Translations under genes and position numbers: made by a program
Notes under the pieces: model-generated
What the model was told of the DNA's origin: nothing
Databases searched by the model: none
What the model saw: only the letters and a program-made list of their open reading frames with translations
DNA from: Nonlabens sp.
GTDB lineage: Bacteria; Bacteroidota; Bacteroidia; Flavobacteriales; Flavobacteriaceae
Reading direction: 5' to 3'
NCBI RefSeq assembly: GCF_018401815.1
Contig: NZ_JAGYKG010000001.1
Coordinates: forward strand, 642,388-706,387
DNA length: 64,000 nucleotides
Shown here: one piece after another, positions 37,661-46,751 of the stretch
Layout of the letters: every line of letters starts with the position of its first letter
Position numbering within the stretch: position 1 is the stretch's first letter

Positions 37661-38734
37661 TTATTTTATAAAACGTTGACTTCGATTTTCCCAATTCTTG
37701 CGAGCCAGCAGCTGCATGTCTTCAACGTTATCACTTTCGTCCATAATTTCAAGACCCAACATGGTTTCAATAATATCTTCCATAGTCGCCAGCCCTTGAA
37801 CACTTCCGTAATCATCAACAACAAGGGCCATGTGTTCTTTAGTAGCAATCATGGTTTCAAATAATTTAGGTATGGGTAAGTTTGCAGGAACCATAGCTAT
37901 TTCTCTACTTAAATCTTCTAAAGTATCTGCTGGCTTATCATAAATGATGTCTGCTAGGATGTGATCTTTAAGGACATAACCTTTAATATCATCCCGATTT
38001 GCCCCATAAACAGGAATACGAGAGAATCTCAAATCTTGATTTTGCTCAAAAAACACTTTAATCTTCATGCTTTGAGGAGCCATAAACATGACCGATCGAG
38101 GTGTCATAATATCCTTAACCTCAATCTTATTAAAGTTCATCAAACTTTTAATATACTGGCCCTCGCTAGGTGCCACAACCCCTTCCTGCTCAGCAGTTTC
38201 TGTTATTGCCACAAAATCCTCACGAGTCATCGCATTCATGTGAGCACTTTTCCCTATAGCTTTGGTAGTTAACTGTAAAACCCACAGGATACCTAACCAC
38301 TTTAAAGGAAAAATCATCAAATTCAACGCGCCAGTGGTAAACCCAGCTAGGCTTTTCCAGTAGGTAGCGCCTATAGTTTTCGGAATAATTTCCGACACTA
38401 CAAGAATTAAAAAGGTCATGATACCAGAGACAATTCCCACGAAAGGAATGCCCAAATAACTGCTGTTATAGCCACTACTCCTTACCATATTTTCCGCTTG
38501 TACCCCTACCAAAATAGCCCCTACCGTATGCGCTAAGGTATTCAAGGTGAGAATAGCAATCAATGGCTTATCTACATCCTCTTTTAATAACTTAAGAGAA
38601 CCTATATAAGAAGCCCCTTCTTGTTCCTTAACTTTTATAAAAGTCGAAGTAACGCTCAAAAGAACCGCCTCCAAAATGGAACATAAAAAAGAAAAGAATA
38701 TTGAAATGACTACATAGATAACAAGTAATCCCAT
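37661..38734 (-). CDS. CNNM/CorC-type membrane protein with CBS pair, no C-terminal CorC domain
   Basis: The 357-residue protein has a DUF21/CNNM membrane domain (about 1-180, hydrophobic segments, with SEIIPKTIGATYW) and two CBS domains (about 205-335, IMTPRSVMFMAP and MALVVDDYGSVQGLATMEDIIE). The usual C-terminal CorC_HlyC domain (about 80 residues) is absent; the protein ends soon after the CBS pair. The family is linked to magnesium/cobalt export, with CBS domains sensing nucleotides. It heads a likely two-gene unit with the TPR protein. Confidence 0.87.
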   Translation of the reverse strand: MGLLVIYVVISIFFSFLCSILEAVLLSVTSTFIKVKEQEGASYIGSLKLLKEDVDKPLIAILTLNTLAHTVGAILVGVQAENMVRSSGYNSSYLGIPFVGIVSGIMTFLILVVSEIIPKTIGATYWKSLAGFTTGALNLMIFPLKWLGILWVLQLTTKAIGKSAHMNAMTREDFVAITETAEQEGVVAPSEGQYIKSLMNFNKIEVKDIMTPRSVMFMAPQSMKIKVFFEQNQDLRFSRIPVYGANRDDIKGYVLKDHILADIIYDKPADTLEDLSREIAMVPANLPIPKLFETMIATKEHMALVVDDYGSVQGLATMEDIIETMLGLEIMDESDNVEDMQLLARKNWENRSQRFIK

Positions 38735-39177
38735 AATTGGTTAATTTACTCTTGTAAAAATAGACTATTCTATTTCTTTGGTTATTAATTTGTTACTAAG
38801 AACTTACTTATCTGTTATTATTGACTCGCTCCAATTATTCTCTAATAATCAAATAAACACTATTTGTATAAGTAAGAGGCGTCTTTTAAGCATCATTAAA
38901 GCTCATAACTTTGTACAAGCTCCCCCAAATAGAAGCTGTATTGTCATTGTGACTGTAAGAAATAAAGCTGTTTCCAAAAACTGTTTCAAACCACTTAGTA
39001 CCCTTTTGGCTCTGTTGCGATCTCTTCTTCCATATCAAGAAGCCTGGCAGTATCCTTTTGTTTAAAAATAAGGACTGTATGCACCCACTATCTTATTCTA
39101 TAAGTCGAAATGTGGTGAGCTACAATTGACCTCCTTGAAGAAGCAGGAGGTAGTTCATCATAGTAACATGGGCTATT
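38735..39177. other. Intergenic region
   Basis: No supported gene. Near its right end ACCTCCT (39129-39135) and AGGAGGT (39145-39151) could form a hairpin after the SPOR gene, without a T run. Confidence 0.4.
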
Positions 39178-40125
39178 TTATTTAGGCAGTTTTCCTGTAA
39201 ACAACCAAGCTTTATCAAAACCTAGTGCTCTTACTTTATTGAGCTCGTTAATCGCATCATTACGTTCTACAAAACTGGAAAAAGCAACATTGTGAAGACC
39301 ATACTTATTCACTCCTATGCGTTTTGCATCAAAACCTTTACGCTTTAATTGAGCGACGCGTTTATCTGCGTTTTCAGAAATTCTAAAAGCACCAGCAACT
39401 ACATGGTAGTTTCTTTCTAAAGGCGCTACACTTATATTAATTTTAGGTAGGGGATCACTGATAAGAAAACTAGCACGTTCTATTTTAGCATCTACTAACT
39501 CTTCTGCCATTTGATCTACAACTACGGCATCTTTTTCTACTTGCACTACATAGCCGGTAAAACCTGCGTAACTCAGTCCCAAAAGAATTGCACCTACCGC
39601 AGCATAACGCACCCAAGAACCAGAAGTAGCATGTTGTGTTTCTAACACAACAGGAAGCTCTTCACTCAATTCTTTGTTGGAGGCTACCTCTGGAACAACT
39701 GGAATGCGATCTATCGCATAAGTTTCATGAGAAGAAAGACCAAAAGCCTCTGGTAAATAATTAACCAAGTACATCGGGGTAAACTGCAATGCCTTTTCTT
39801 CATTACGGGAAAATCTACCTACCTTATGAATGGTAACAGAGCCGTTATCATCTATTTCCTGATCTAGAAATCGCACATAATTGCGTATTTCTTGAACGGC
39901 TTCTTCATAAGAAAGATGTGAGGCACTAGCTACATAATTAGCTAATAATCCATCATTTTGTGTGATTTGAGCATTAAAACTCAACCCCTTTTTAGGTGGG
40001 TATATGGTATGACTACTTGCAAAATGCTGAGCAGGAACACGGCGCGAGATAAATGCCCCAAAGTCTGGAATAACGACACATTCCTGTCGGTACAATAAAT
40101 CGGATATGTAAAAAGGCATTTGCAT
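39178..40125 (-). CDS. HU-CCDC81/SPOR-domain membrane protein
   Basis: The 315-residue protein begins with the HU-like CCDC81 pair (ISDLLYRQECVVIPDFGAFISRR and a second lobe with VTIHKVGRFSRNEE), so the N-terminus faces the cytoplasm and may bind DNA or the Z-ring region. A single membrane helix lies at about 172-190. A periplasmic SPOR domain ends the protein (NYHVVAGAFRISENADKRVAQLKRKGFDAK), which binds glycan strands lacking stem peptides at division sites. The architecture is specific to Bacteroidota. A role in division or envelope linkage is inferred. The start could be M1 or M3; a -7 word lies 4 bases upstream of M1. Confidence 0.87.
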   Translation of the reverse strand: MQMPFYISDLLYRQECVVIPDFGAFISRRVPAQHFASSHTIYPPKKGLSFNAQITQNDGLLANYVASASHLSYEEAVQEIRNYVRFLDQEIDDNGSVTIHKVGRFSRNEEKALQFTPMYLVNYLPEAFGLSSHETYAIDRIPVVPEVASNKELSEELPVVLETQHATSGSWVRYAAVGAILLGLSYAGFTGYVVQVEKDAVVVDQMAEELVDAKIERASFLISDPLPKINISVAPLERNYHVVAGAFRISENADKRVAQLKRKGFDAKRIGVNKYGLHNVAFSSFVERNDAINELNKVRALGFDKAWLFTGKLPK

Positions 40126-40129
40126 AATA

Positions 40130-40137
40130 CAAACATA
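40130..40137 (-). promoter_or_regulatory. -7 promoter word (TATGTTTG) for the SPOR gene
   Basis: Matches TAnnTTTG. It lies so close to M1 that M3 (40119) may be the real start. Confidence 0.4.
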
Positions 40138-40597
40138 AAAATTAAAATAAAACGATCAGCCACCTTGACCAACTAGTTATTAAGAATTTTAAGAATTATT
40201 CACTAATTCCTTACTTGCCCGCTTTATATCATTTTCAGCTCTCTATATACACCCAGTAAAAAACCTATTAGTTCATGCCATTAGAAAGGTTGTCTACCAT
40301 TCCTATAACCCTCCGCTACTTAGACGGTGGTATAGCAACTGCTTCCTTTCTTAGTTTTTGCAGGCTCACTAGCCTAAGCACAAGGCTACTATATAATTGA
40401 TTTTTACACCATTTCCAGTTAGTGAAAGAGGTTCCTTGAAAAAGGATGGATAAAAGTTTAAAATCAAATTTTTGTATACAAGAACTCCTTGGCTATGCCA
40501 TAGCTTTGGTAGTTTTACTGTGTTTTTCTTAACGAGGTACCTGCTGAACAACGATAATTCAGAACGACATATGATTAGAAAGAACCTTAAAAATGAT
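40138..40597. other. Intergenic region between divergent SPOR and pheS genes
   Basis: No gene or strong repeat is seen. A 60-codon minus frame (40369-40551) has no support. Confidence 0.4.
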
Positions 40598-40605
40598 TAA
40601 ATTTG
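40598..40605 (+). promoter_or_regulatory. -7 promoter word (TAAATTTG) for pheS
   Basis: Matches TAnnTTTG, 20 bases before the pheS ATG. A small hairpin, CTCCC ... GGGAG (40606-40622), follows it directly and could form at the mRNA 5' end. Confidence 0.45.
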
Positions 40606-40625
40606 CTCCCTTATAACGGGAGACC

Positions 40626-41645
40626 ATGCTGGAAAAAGTAAAAGAACATATTGATAACGTACAAGCCTTCAAAGCCGATTCTAAAGAGGCTATTGAGGCT
40701 TTCAGAATACAATATTTGGGTAAGAAAGGCTTGTTAAAAGACTTTTTTGATGCCTTTAAAGAAGTTCCTAATGAACAAAAGAAAGCCTTCGGTCAGGCTA
40801 TTAATGAGCTTAAGGAACTTGCTAAAGAAAAAATAAATTCTCTTAAAGAAAGTGTAGCATCTCAAGAAGAAGAAGCTGGGATTTATGGTGACCTTACGCG
40901 TACGGGTTACCCTATGGAAATAGGTGCGAGACACCCCATTTCTATTGTGAAAAACCAGATCATAGAGGTATTCTCTCGTATAGGATTTAATGTCAGTGAA
41001 GGTCCAGAGATCGAAGACGACTGGCATAATTTTACAGCGCTCAACTTGCCTGCGCACCACCCAGCGCGCGACATGCAAGACACCTTCTTTATACAAACAG
41101 ATCCAGACGTGCTGTTAAGAACCCATACGTCCAGTGTACAAGTGCGCTATATGGAAGAGAACAAACCGCCTATTAGAACTATTTCTCCTGGCCGCGTTTT
41201 TCGTAATGAAGCGATAAGTGCTCGAGCACACTGTATTTTTCATCAAGTAGAAGGCCTTTACATTGATAAAGAGGTGAGCTTTGCAGACATGAAGCAGACG
41301 TTGTTATATTTCACTCAAGAGATGTTTGGTAAATCTAAAATACGCTTGCGACCTTCCTATTTTCCTTTTACAGAACCTAGTGCAGAAATTGATATTTATT
41401 GGGGCCTAAAAACAGAAACAGACTACAGAATTACTAAAGGAACTGGCTGGCTCGAAATAGGTGGCTGCGGCATGGTAGATCCTGCCGTAATGACTAATTG
41501 CGGTATAGACCCTGAAGAATACAGCGGTTTTGCATTTGGTATGGGTGTAGAACGTATCGCAATGTTGTTATATCAAATAGGCGACATTCGCATGTTTTTT
41601 GAAAATGACGTGCGCTTTTTAAAGCAATTCTCTAACGCACTTTAA
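40626..41645 (+). CDS. pheS: Phenylalanyl-tRNA synthetase alpha subunit
   Basis: The 339-residue protein has an N-terminal coiled coil (about 1-90) that contacts tRNA, followed by the class II catalytic domain: GARHPISIVKNQI, GFNVSEGPEIEDDWHNFTAL, motif 2 RVFRNEAISARAHCIFHQVEG and motif 3 FGMGVERIAMLLYQIGDIR. It charges tRNA-Phe as an alpha2-beta2 enzyme; pheT is not adjacent. The length is normal for the family. Confidence 0.97.
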   Translation: MLEKVKEHIDNVQAFKADSKEAIEAFRIQYLGKKGLLKDFFDAFKEVPNEQKKAFGQAINELKELAKEKINSLKESVASQEEEAGIYGDLTRTGYPMEIGARHPISIVKNQIIEVFSRIGFNVSEGPEIEDDWHNFTALNLPAHHPARDMQDTFFIQTDPDVLLRTHTSSVQVRYMEENKPPIRTISPGRVFRNEAISARAHCIFHQVEGLYIDKEVSFADMKQTLLYFTQEMFGKSKIRLRPSYFPFTEPSAEIDIYWGLKTETDYRITKGTGWLEIGGCGMVDPAVMTNCGIDPEEYSGFAFGMGVERIAMLLYQIGDIRMFFENDVRFLKQFSNAL

Positions 41646-41754
41646 CTTTTTATTTCCCATCAAAGTGGCGTAACTGAATTGGTTTTTTCTCAATTGCACA
41701 AGTCAAAAAGAGATTCGATTCATTTAAATGACCTTTTAAAATTAAATTGGTAAG

Positions 41755-42174
41755 ATGATTTCTAAACTCATTATTGTTTACAATGCCAACTCGGGAACGC
41801 TAAATGCGATTCTAGATAGTGCCCATAAAATAATCCGCCCAGACACTTACGCTTGTCAATTATGTGAGCTTACTTTTGGTGTGTTTAAAGCAAATAAATT
41901 ATGGGTACGCTTTCGCGAAAGCCTAACAACTACCCACCCGCTCCTAAAATTAGAATTCCTGCATAGAAATGAGTTTGAAAAACACTACTGGTCGAAGTGG
42001 TTGCCTAACTACAGTTATCCCATCATATTAAGTGTGAGCGACCAGGTACAGGATTACAATGATGGTTTTGGTACCAATTCTGGTATGGATATATTTTTAA
42101 GCACTGAAGAAATACATCAAATTACAGAAACAGAAGCGCTCATTGAAATCATTCAAGAAAGATTGAACCCATGA
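41755..42174 (+). CDS. Conserved hypothetical protein with CxxC, 139 aa
   Basis: The protein starts SKLIIVYNANSGTLNAILDSAHK and contains TYACQLCELTFG (C34, C37). Such proteins are common in Bacteroidota and lack an assigned function, as far as I know; the paired Cys might bind metal or be redox active. RFRES at 52-56 is encoded by a copy of the palindrome with one mismatch at its last base. The stop overlaps the next ATG by four bases (ATGA), so the two are translationally coupled. Confidence 0.75.
   Translation: MISKLIIVYNANSGTLNAILDSAHKIIRPDTYACQLCELTFGVFKANKLWVRFRESLTTTHPLLKLEFLHRNEFEKHYWSKWLPNYSYPIILSVSDQVQDYNDGFGTNSGMDIFLSTEEIHQITETEALIEIIQERLNP
41908..41923. repeat. Dispersed palindrome, 15 of 16 bases
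   Basis: CGCTTTCGCGAAAGCC inside the CxxC hypothetical gene, read as RFRES. Confidence 0.85.
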
Positions 42175-42569
42175 AAAAAGACATTAGTATACCTGTAGTA
42201 AAAGACGTTTATATTGCCATTGTTAAGGAATGGAATAAGGACTTCACTTCTCATGATTGGTTGGTATATTTAATCAATGACAGCCTTGACCCGCTAGAAT
42301 CAGTAATGATTATGAGTCGCGGCAAGCATAAAGATGGTCGCAAGACCTCTACCTTTAGGCATGCTTTTAAATTAGTAGCTGCAAAATCAGCCATAAAAGT
42401 AGAGCTGATTATGGAAGAAGTGTTTGCTTTTGAGAACGAATTTGTCCTTACCTATTTTATAGGCCCTATATTATACGACCACGTATACACGGCTGCAGCA
42501 TTTAGTATTTCTGAAGAATCGTTGAAAACCTTACCCGTCATGGATCAAGAAGGTGTTTTATTGAAGTAA
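42171..42569 (+). CDS. Conserved hypothetical protein, 132 aa
   Basis: A soluble alpha/beta protein with KDVYIAIVKEWN, DWLVYLINDS and RKTSTFRHAF, without a signal peptide or membrane helix. No function is recognised; relatives sometimes carry a misleading label taken from the nearby pheS. The ATG overlaps the stop of the upstream CxxC gene by four bases, so the two products are probably made together. Confidence 0.75.
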   Translation: MKKDISIPVVKDVYIAIVKEWNKDFTSHDWLVYLINDSLDPLESVMIMSRGKHKDGRKTSTFRHAFKLVAAKSAIKVELIMEEVFAFENEFVLTYFIGPILYDHVYTAAAFSISEESLKTLPVMDQEGVLLK

Positions 42570-42826
42570 TACTCTTTTGCACCCCTTCTTCTTTTCTTAT
42601 GTACCGTATAAAAAACCTTTTTACCTTATAGAAATCAAAAGTGTTTTCCTAAATCAAATGGACCTGAACCTATTTTTTTAAAAGAACCACTTACAGCAAA
42701 ATTCCCAATTTCCCTTAAAAAAAGCTCTTTATCGTTAATACGAAGTTAAACGCGGTTAGTTCTATGAAGCTTGGTGCACTAAGGTGCTAGATATAAATCA
42801 CTAACTAATTAACAAGATTTCAAATT

Positions 42827-43351
42827 ATGAAAAATTTAAATTTTATGAGCGTTGCTCTAATTGCAATGGTTTTCTTTACAGGATCTATTGCTACTGCACA
42901 AACCACTAACATTGTAGAAGCTGCTGTAGCCTCAGAAGATCACACCACTCTAGTTGCTGCTGTAAAAGCTGCAGATTTAGTAGGTGTTTTAACTGGTGAA
43001 GGACCATTTACGGTATTTGCTCCTACTAACGCTGCTTTTGATGCATTACCAGAAGGAACTGTAGCAACATTATTACAACCAGAAAATAAAGCGGCTCTTG
43101 CAGGAGTGCTTACGTACCACGTAGTTGCTGGAAAATTTAATGCAGAAGATGTTATAGGACTTATCAATAAGAATTATGGAAAAGCAACTGTAGCTACTGT
43201 AGCAGGAGGAGCGCTTATCTTATCTTTAGAAGATGGAAATGTAATAGTAACTGATGTAAATGGAAACAGCGCAACAGTGACTGCTGCAGATTTAAACCAA
43301 TCTAATGGAGTGATTCATGTAATTGATACGGTACTACTTCCAAAAATGTAA
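42827..43351 (+). CDS. Secreted fasciclin-domain protein
   Basis: The 174-residue protein has a signal peptide (1-24, ending ATAQ) and one FAS1 domain: LVGVLTGEGPFTVFAPTNAAFDALP (H1 box), LTYHVVAGKF and a C-terminal SNGVIHVIDTVLLP (H2 box). FAS1 domains mediate adhesion to proteins or polysaccharides at the cell surface. No sorting tail or lipobox is present, so it is probably periplasmic or released. It is a single gene with its own terminator. Confidence 0.92.
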   Translation: MKNLNFMSVALIAMVFFTGSIATAQTTNIVEAAVASEDHTTLVAAVKAADLVGVLTGEGPFTVFAPTNAAFDALPEGTVATLLQPENKAALAGVLTYHVVAGKFNAEDVIGLINKNYGKATVATVAGGALILSLEDGNVIVTDVNGNSATVTAADLNQSNGVIHVIDTVLLPKM

Positions 43352-43378
43352 CCTGAGAATTTGCGTTTTAAGAATAAG

Positions 43379-43404
43379 AAACCCCAAGCTTTGACTTGGG
43401 GTTT
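43379..43404. terminator. Bidirectional terminator
   Basis: AAACCCCAAG pairs with CTTGGGGTTT across six bases, followed by T runs. It lies between the convergent fasciclin and haaO genes. Confidence 0.9.
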
Positions 43405-43422
43405 TGTTTTTTAATAGGTGTC

Positions 43423-43956
43423 TTACTCCGTAAACCTTTGGTCGGTTTCCATAATAGTACCACATTGATCACAAGTTCTCATTTCTTGAGAACTGTAATA
43501 TTCCTTAAACCTCGGTAAAAAATCTTTCTCTATATCTTCTAAAACAAAAAAGGTCTCGTGAAGCTTGTGGTTACAGTTGTCACAATACCACAACAAACCG
43601 TCCATAGCTCCAGAATCTAATCGTTTGCGCTCAATAACAAGACCAATAGAGTTTTCATGTCTTACAGGAGAATGCGGAACTTTGGAAGGATGTAAATACA
43701 GGTCCCCTGGACCTAATTTCATCGTTCGCTTTTTCCCGTCTTCTTGAATATGTACTTCGATCTCTCCTTCTAATTGATAGAACAGTTCTTCCGTTTCATT
43801 GTAATGATAATCTTTACGAGCATTAGGACCAGCAACAATCATAACGATGAAGTCTCCTGCATCTTTATACAAATTTTTATTACCAACAGGAGGTTTTAAA
43901 AGATCTCGATGATCTTCTATCCATTTATTAAGATTGAAAGGTGCTTGAATAGACAT
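43423..43956 (-). CDS. haaO: 3-hydroxyanthranilate 3,4-dioxygenase
   Basis: The 177-residue cupin has YHYNETEELFYQLEGEI with the iron-binding His and Glu, and VPHSPVRH with the third ligand, matching 3-hydroxyanthranilate dioxygenases. The C-terminal WYCDNC ... CDQCG pairs form the rubredoxin-like Fe-Cys4 site of the bacterial enzyme. It opens the ring of 3-hydroxyanthranilate toward quinolinate, and so to NAD, or to degradation of tryptophan. Kynurenine 3-monooxygenase and kynureninase are not nearby. Confidence 0.93.
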   Translation of the reverse strand: MSIQAPFNLNKWIEDHRDLLKPPVGNKNLYKDAGDFIVMIVAGPNARKDYHYNETEELFYQLEGEIEVHIQEDGKKRTMKLGPGDLYLHPSKVPHSPVRHENSIGLVIERKRLDSGAMDGLLWYCDNCNHKLHETFFVLEDIEKDFLPRFKEYYSSQEMRTCDQCGTIMETDQRFTE

Positions 43957-44051
43957 TTGAATAGCTTTTGAAATTTAAAGGTAAGGAATTGTTCTCAGAA
44001 ATATCATAAGTTCTTGACCCCTATGAATAGGAATTTTATCAGAAGCTCTTG

Positions 44052-45005
44052 CTATTTTAAAGACTGCTTGATCTCGGCCATTAGTAATCCTCCTCCTTGA
44101 GAGAGAATTTTTTGTGATTGCGCTTTCGCGAAAGCGAGACATTCTTCCATTTCTATATGATCAAACCATGGCATGGAATCATTCACGTCGATGCGTTGCT
44201 TTCCATCGAGACTCAACAAGGTTCCTTTAAAAGACAGCTGACCATTATGAATTGTAGCAATGCCTCCTATAGGGGCTGTACATCCTCCTTCCAGCTCGCG
44301 AAGAAAGGCGCGTTCCATATCCACACAAATGGCTGTTTGCTGGTGGTTTAATGCAGAGACTGCTTGAAGTACGTCTTTATTTTCTTTCATAGCAGCAATC
44401 ATCATAGCACCTTGAGCTGGTGCTGAAATAAAGCTATCTAGATCGGTATATTCAAAACCATAATTGCCCCGCAATTGAGATAGCAAACCTATACGGTCTA
44501 ATCCAGCTTTTGCAAAAATTGCTGCGCTCCAGTCTTTATTGCTATGTAATTTTGACAATCTTGTGTTTACATTACCTCGTAGATCCACCACTTTGTGATG
44601 ACTATACATATTCAACCACTGCGACTTGCGACGCAAACTTCCCGTAGCAATGGTCATATCCTCATCAGGATGAAAGCCTTTTTTGTAGACTAAAATATCC
44701 TTAAAAGAAGCCCGCTCCATAACTGCAGCCTGCACCATTCCTTTAGGCAACTGTGTAGGAACGTCTTTAAGACTATGAACTGCTATATCAATTTCTCCTT
44801 TTATCAAAGCCACGTCCAGTGTTTTGGTAAAAATACCAGTAATGCCCATTTCATATAATGGCTCTGTAAGATTAAGATCGCCTTGAGATTTTACAGGATG
44901 CAAGACCGTTTGATGCCCTAATGCTTCCAACTGAGCTTGCACGGTTTTTGCTTGCCACATCGCTAACTCACTATCTCTGGTTCCTATTTTTATAATTCTA
45001 GACAT
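44052..45005 (-). CDS. hemC: Hydroxymethylbilane synthase (porphobilinogen deaminase)
   Basis: The protein has 317 residues from ATG 45005 (MSRIIKIGTRDSELAMWQA); the ATG at 45053 adds residues that do not fit the family. TRDSELA, GDIDIAVHSLKDVP, TGSLRRKSQW and LRGNVNTRL are family-typical. The dipyrromethane-cofactor cysteine is in LEGGCTAPIGG. It joins four porphobilinogens. AFAKA near the C-terminus (LAFAKAQSQKIL) derives from the palindrome at 44121-44136. It lies downstream of hemA on the same strand across a 310-base gap that may hold its own promoter. Confidence 0.95.
   Translation of the reverse strand: MSRIIKIGTRDSELAMWQAKTVQAQLEALGHQTVLHPVKSQGDLNLTEPLYEMGITGIFTKTLDVALIKGEIDIAVHSLKDVPTQLPKGMVQAAVMERASFKDILVYKKGFHPDEDMTIATGSLRRKSQWLNMYSHHKVVDLRGNVNTRLSKLHSNKDWSAAIFAKAGLDRIGLLSQLRGNYGFEYTDLDSFISAPAQGAMMIAAMKENKDVLQAVSALNHQQTAICVDMERAFLRELEGGCTAPIGGIATIHNGQLSFKGTLLSLDGKQRIDVNDSMPWFDHIEMEECLAFAKAQSQKILSQGGGLLMAEIKQSLK
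44121..44136. repeat. Dispersed palindrome CGCTTTCGCGAAAGCG
   Basis: Perfect copy inside hemC, read as AFAKA. Confidence 0.9.
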
Positions 45006-45315
45006 AAATTTACAATTGTTAAAAAATCTGGTTATTAATGATTCTCTTATCATTATACCATTTTATCCAAGAACTTGTAAGAACAAAGATAATGGGAAGT
45101 AATAGGCACTGAGCTATGTTACTTAGCAAAGATTTAAACTACCCTCTGGGATTTATTAGCCAACTTAGAACTAATTCCCCCAACGCCAAAAGCCTTTAAC
45201 AAATTGGTGACGCTAGATTAACGAAAGCATAATAATCCTTCCTTTTTTAAAAATAACTTTTGAAAATTCTGGGTATTGAAGAATTATGCACCTTATTAAA
45301 GAGTTGCGATAATGG
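45006..45315. other. Gap between hemA and hemC
   Basis: No gene. A minus-strand TATCTTTG at 45084-45091 may be a hemC promoter. Confidence 0.4.
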
Positions 45316-46566
45316 TCAAATGACCCGTTCTAGCTTGAAAATTTTGTTTAATAACTCTATTGCTTCTTCGGTATTTTCTTCTTCGTCACGGAGGTGATTT
45401 GCAAAATGACCCGCAATTTTTTGTATGATACGCTCAGCTATAAAGTCGGCTTGCTCTTGATTAAAATCTATAATTTTAGTGCGATGACTTTTAATCTCTG
45501 CCGCTTTAAGTGTAGCGAGCTTTGTCTTTAAGGCATTCATTGTAGGTGCAAAACGTCGTGATTCCTGCCAAAGCTTAAATTCTGTATGAATTTCAGAAAT
45601 GATCGCATGCGCCTGTGGAATAAAATTCTCCCTGTTACCGATTGTGCGGTTGGTTACTTTTGAAAGTTCGTCCAGATGCACAAGGGTAACATTATCAAGT
45701 TCCCTAACGTCTTCTTTTACATTCTTAGGAATAGAGAGATCCAAAATTAATAAAGGTTTGTTCGTACAGATCAAGTCTTTAGAAACCGTAGGGTTTTGTG
45801 CTCCTGTTGCCACAATTAGAATATCACTTTGAGCGATTTGTTCTTCTAGTTGTGCATAATCTTTTACTACAAGATCAAATTTACCAGCAATAAGCTCTGC
45901 CTTATTCTTGGTGCGATTGATTAACGTAATTTCTTTATTATCGGTATGCTTGATCAAGTTTTCACAAGTATTACGGCCTATTTTACCCGTTCCAAACAAG
46001 GTGATGCGCTGACTCGAATTTCTTTCAAAATTTTCTAAGATGTATTGTACACTTGCAAAACTCACTGAAGTCGCACCACTGCTTAAATCAGTCTCTGTTT
46101 TGATCCGTTTACTGGCTTGAATCACCGCATTAATCAATCGCTCCATATAAGGATTGATCAATTGTTGCGCTTTTGATTTCTTAAAAGCCAATTTCAATTG
46201 CCCTATAATTTCAAAATCTCCTAAGATCTGACTGTCCAATCCAGTGCCTACATTAAAAAGGTGATCGTTTGCCTTTTCATTTTTATGAACATAAGCGACC
46301 TTTTCAAATTCCTCTACCGTTCCATTAGAATGCGCACACAATAATGTCATCAACTGAAATGGGTGCTGCGCAAAACCATACAACTCTGTGCGGTTGCATG
46401 TAGAAATTACAGCAAGCGATGGAATGCCTTCTGCTTTGGCTTGTGCTAACAAGTTATCAATCGCATCTGCGCTTAAGGAGAAGGAACCACGCATCTCAGC
46501 ATCTGCCTTTCGGTAGCTGATTCCTATTGCGTAAAATGTATGATAAATTGCTGCTGCCGCGGCCAT
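45316..46566 (-). CDS. hemA: Glutamyl-tRNA reductase
   Basis: The 416-residue protein starts ATG 46566. The catalytic Cys is in STCNRTELYG (C57), followed by LFNVGTGLDSQILGDFEIIGQ, the NADPH-binding GTGKIGRNTCENL and a C-terminal helical dimerisation domain. It makes glutamate-1-semialdehyde from Glu-tRNA, the first step of C5-pathway tetrapyrrole synthesis. The N-terminal MAAAAA stretch is unusual but short. It is divergent from an AraC-type gene and upstream of hemC. Confidence 0.96.
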   Translation of the reverse strand: MAAAAAIYHTFYAIGISYRKADAEMRGSFSLSADAIDNLLAQAKAEGIPSLAVISTCNRTELYGFAQHPFQLMTLLCAHSNGTVEEFEKVAYVHKNEKANDHLFNVGTGLDSQILGDFEIIGQLKLAFKKSKAQQLINPYMERLINAVIQASKRIKTETDLSSGATSVSFASVQYILENFERNSSQRITLFGTGKIGRNTCENLIKHTDNKEITLINRTKNKAELIAGKFDLVVKDYAQLEEQIAQSDILIVATGAQNPTVSKDLICTNKPLLILDLSIPKNVKEDVRELDNVTLVHLDELSKVTNRTIGNRENFIPQAHAIISEIHTEFKLWQESRRFAPTMNALKTKLATLKAAEIKSHRTKIIDFNQEQADFIAERIIQKIAGHFANHLRDEEENTEEAIELLNKIFKLERVI

Positions 46567-46589
46567 AAATTACTTTTAGTAGTAGTCGG

Positions 46590-46597
46590 CAAAATTA
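46590..46597 (-). promoter_or_regulatory. -7 promoter word (TAATTTTG) for hemA
   Basis: Matches TAnnTTTG, 23 bases before the hemA ATG. Confidence 0.45.
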
Positions 46598-46652
46598 GTG
46601 GAGCTTTTAGTTTAAAAATAACGCTACAGGTTCCTTTTTCGTCGCTATGAGT

Positions 46653-46660
46653 TACATTTG
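46653..46660 (+). promoter_or_regulatory. -7 promoter word (TACATTTG) for the AraC-type gene
   Basis: Matches TAnnTTTG, 91 bases before the AraC-family ATG. Confidence 0.35.
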
Positions 46661-46701
46661 CAATATTAAACTGTAGAATCGACTATTAGTGGTGTTTGTA
46701 T

Positions 46702-46717
46702 CGCTTTCGCGAAAGCA
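46702..46717. repeat. Dispersed palindrome, 15 of 16 bases
   Basis: CGCTTTCGCGAAAGCA in the hemA/araC divergent intergenic region. Confidence 0.85.
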
Positions 46718-46751
46718 AAACAGGCGCTATTTAGAGTCGTTTTAAATAAGA

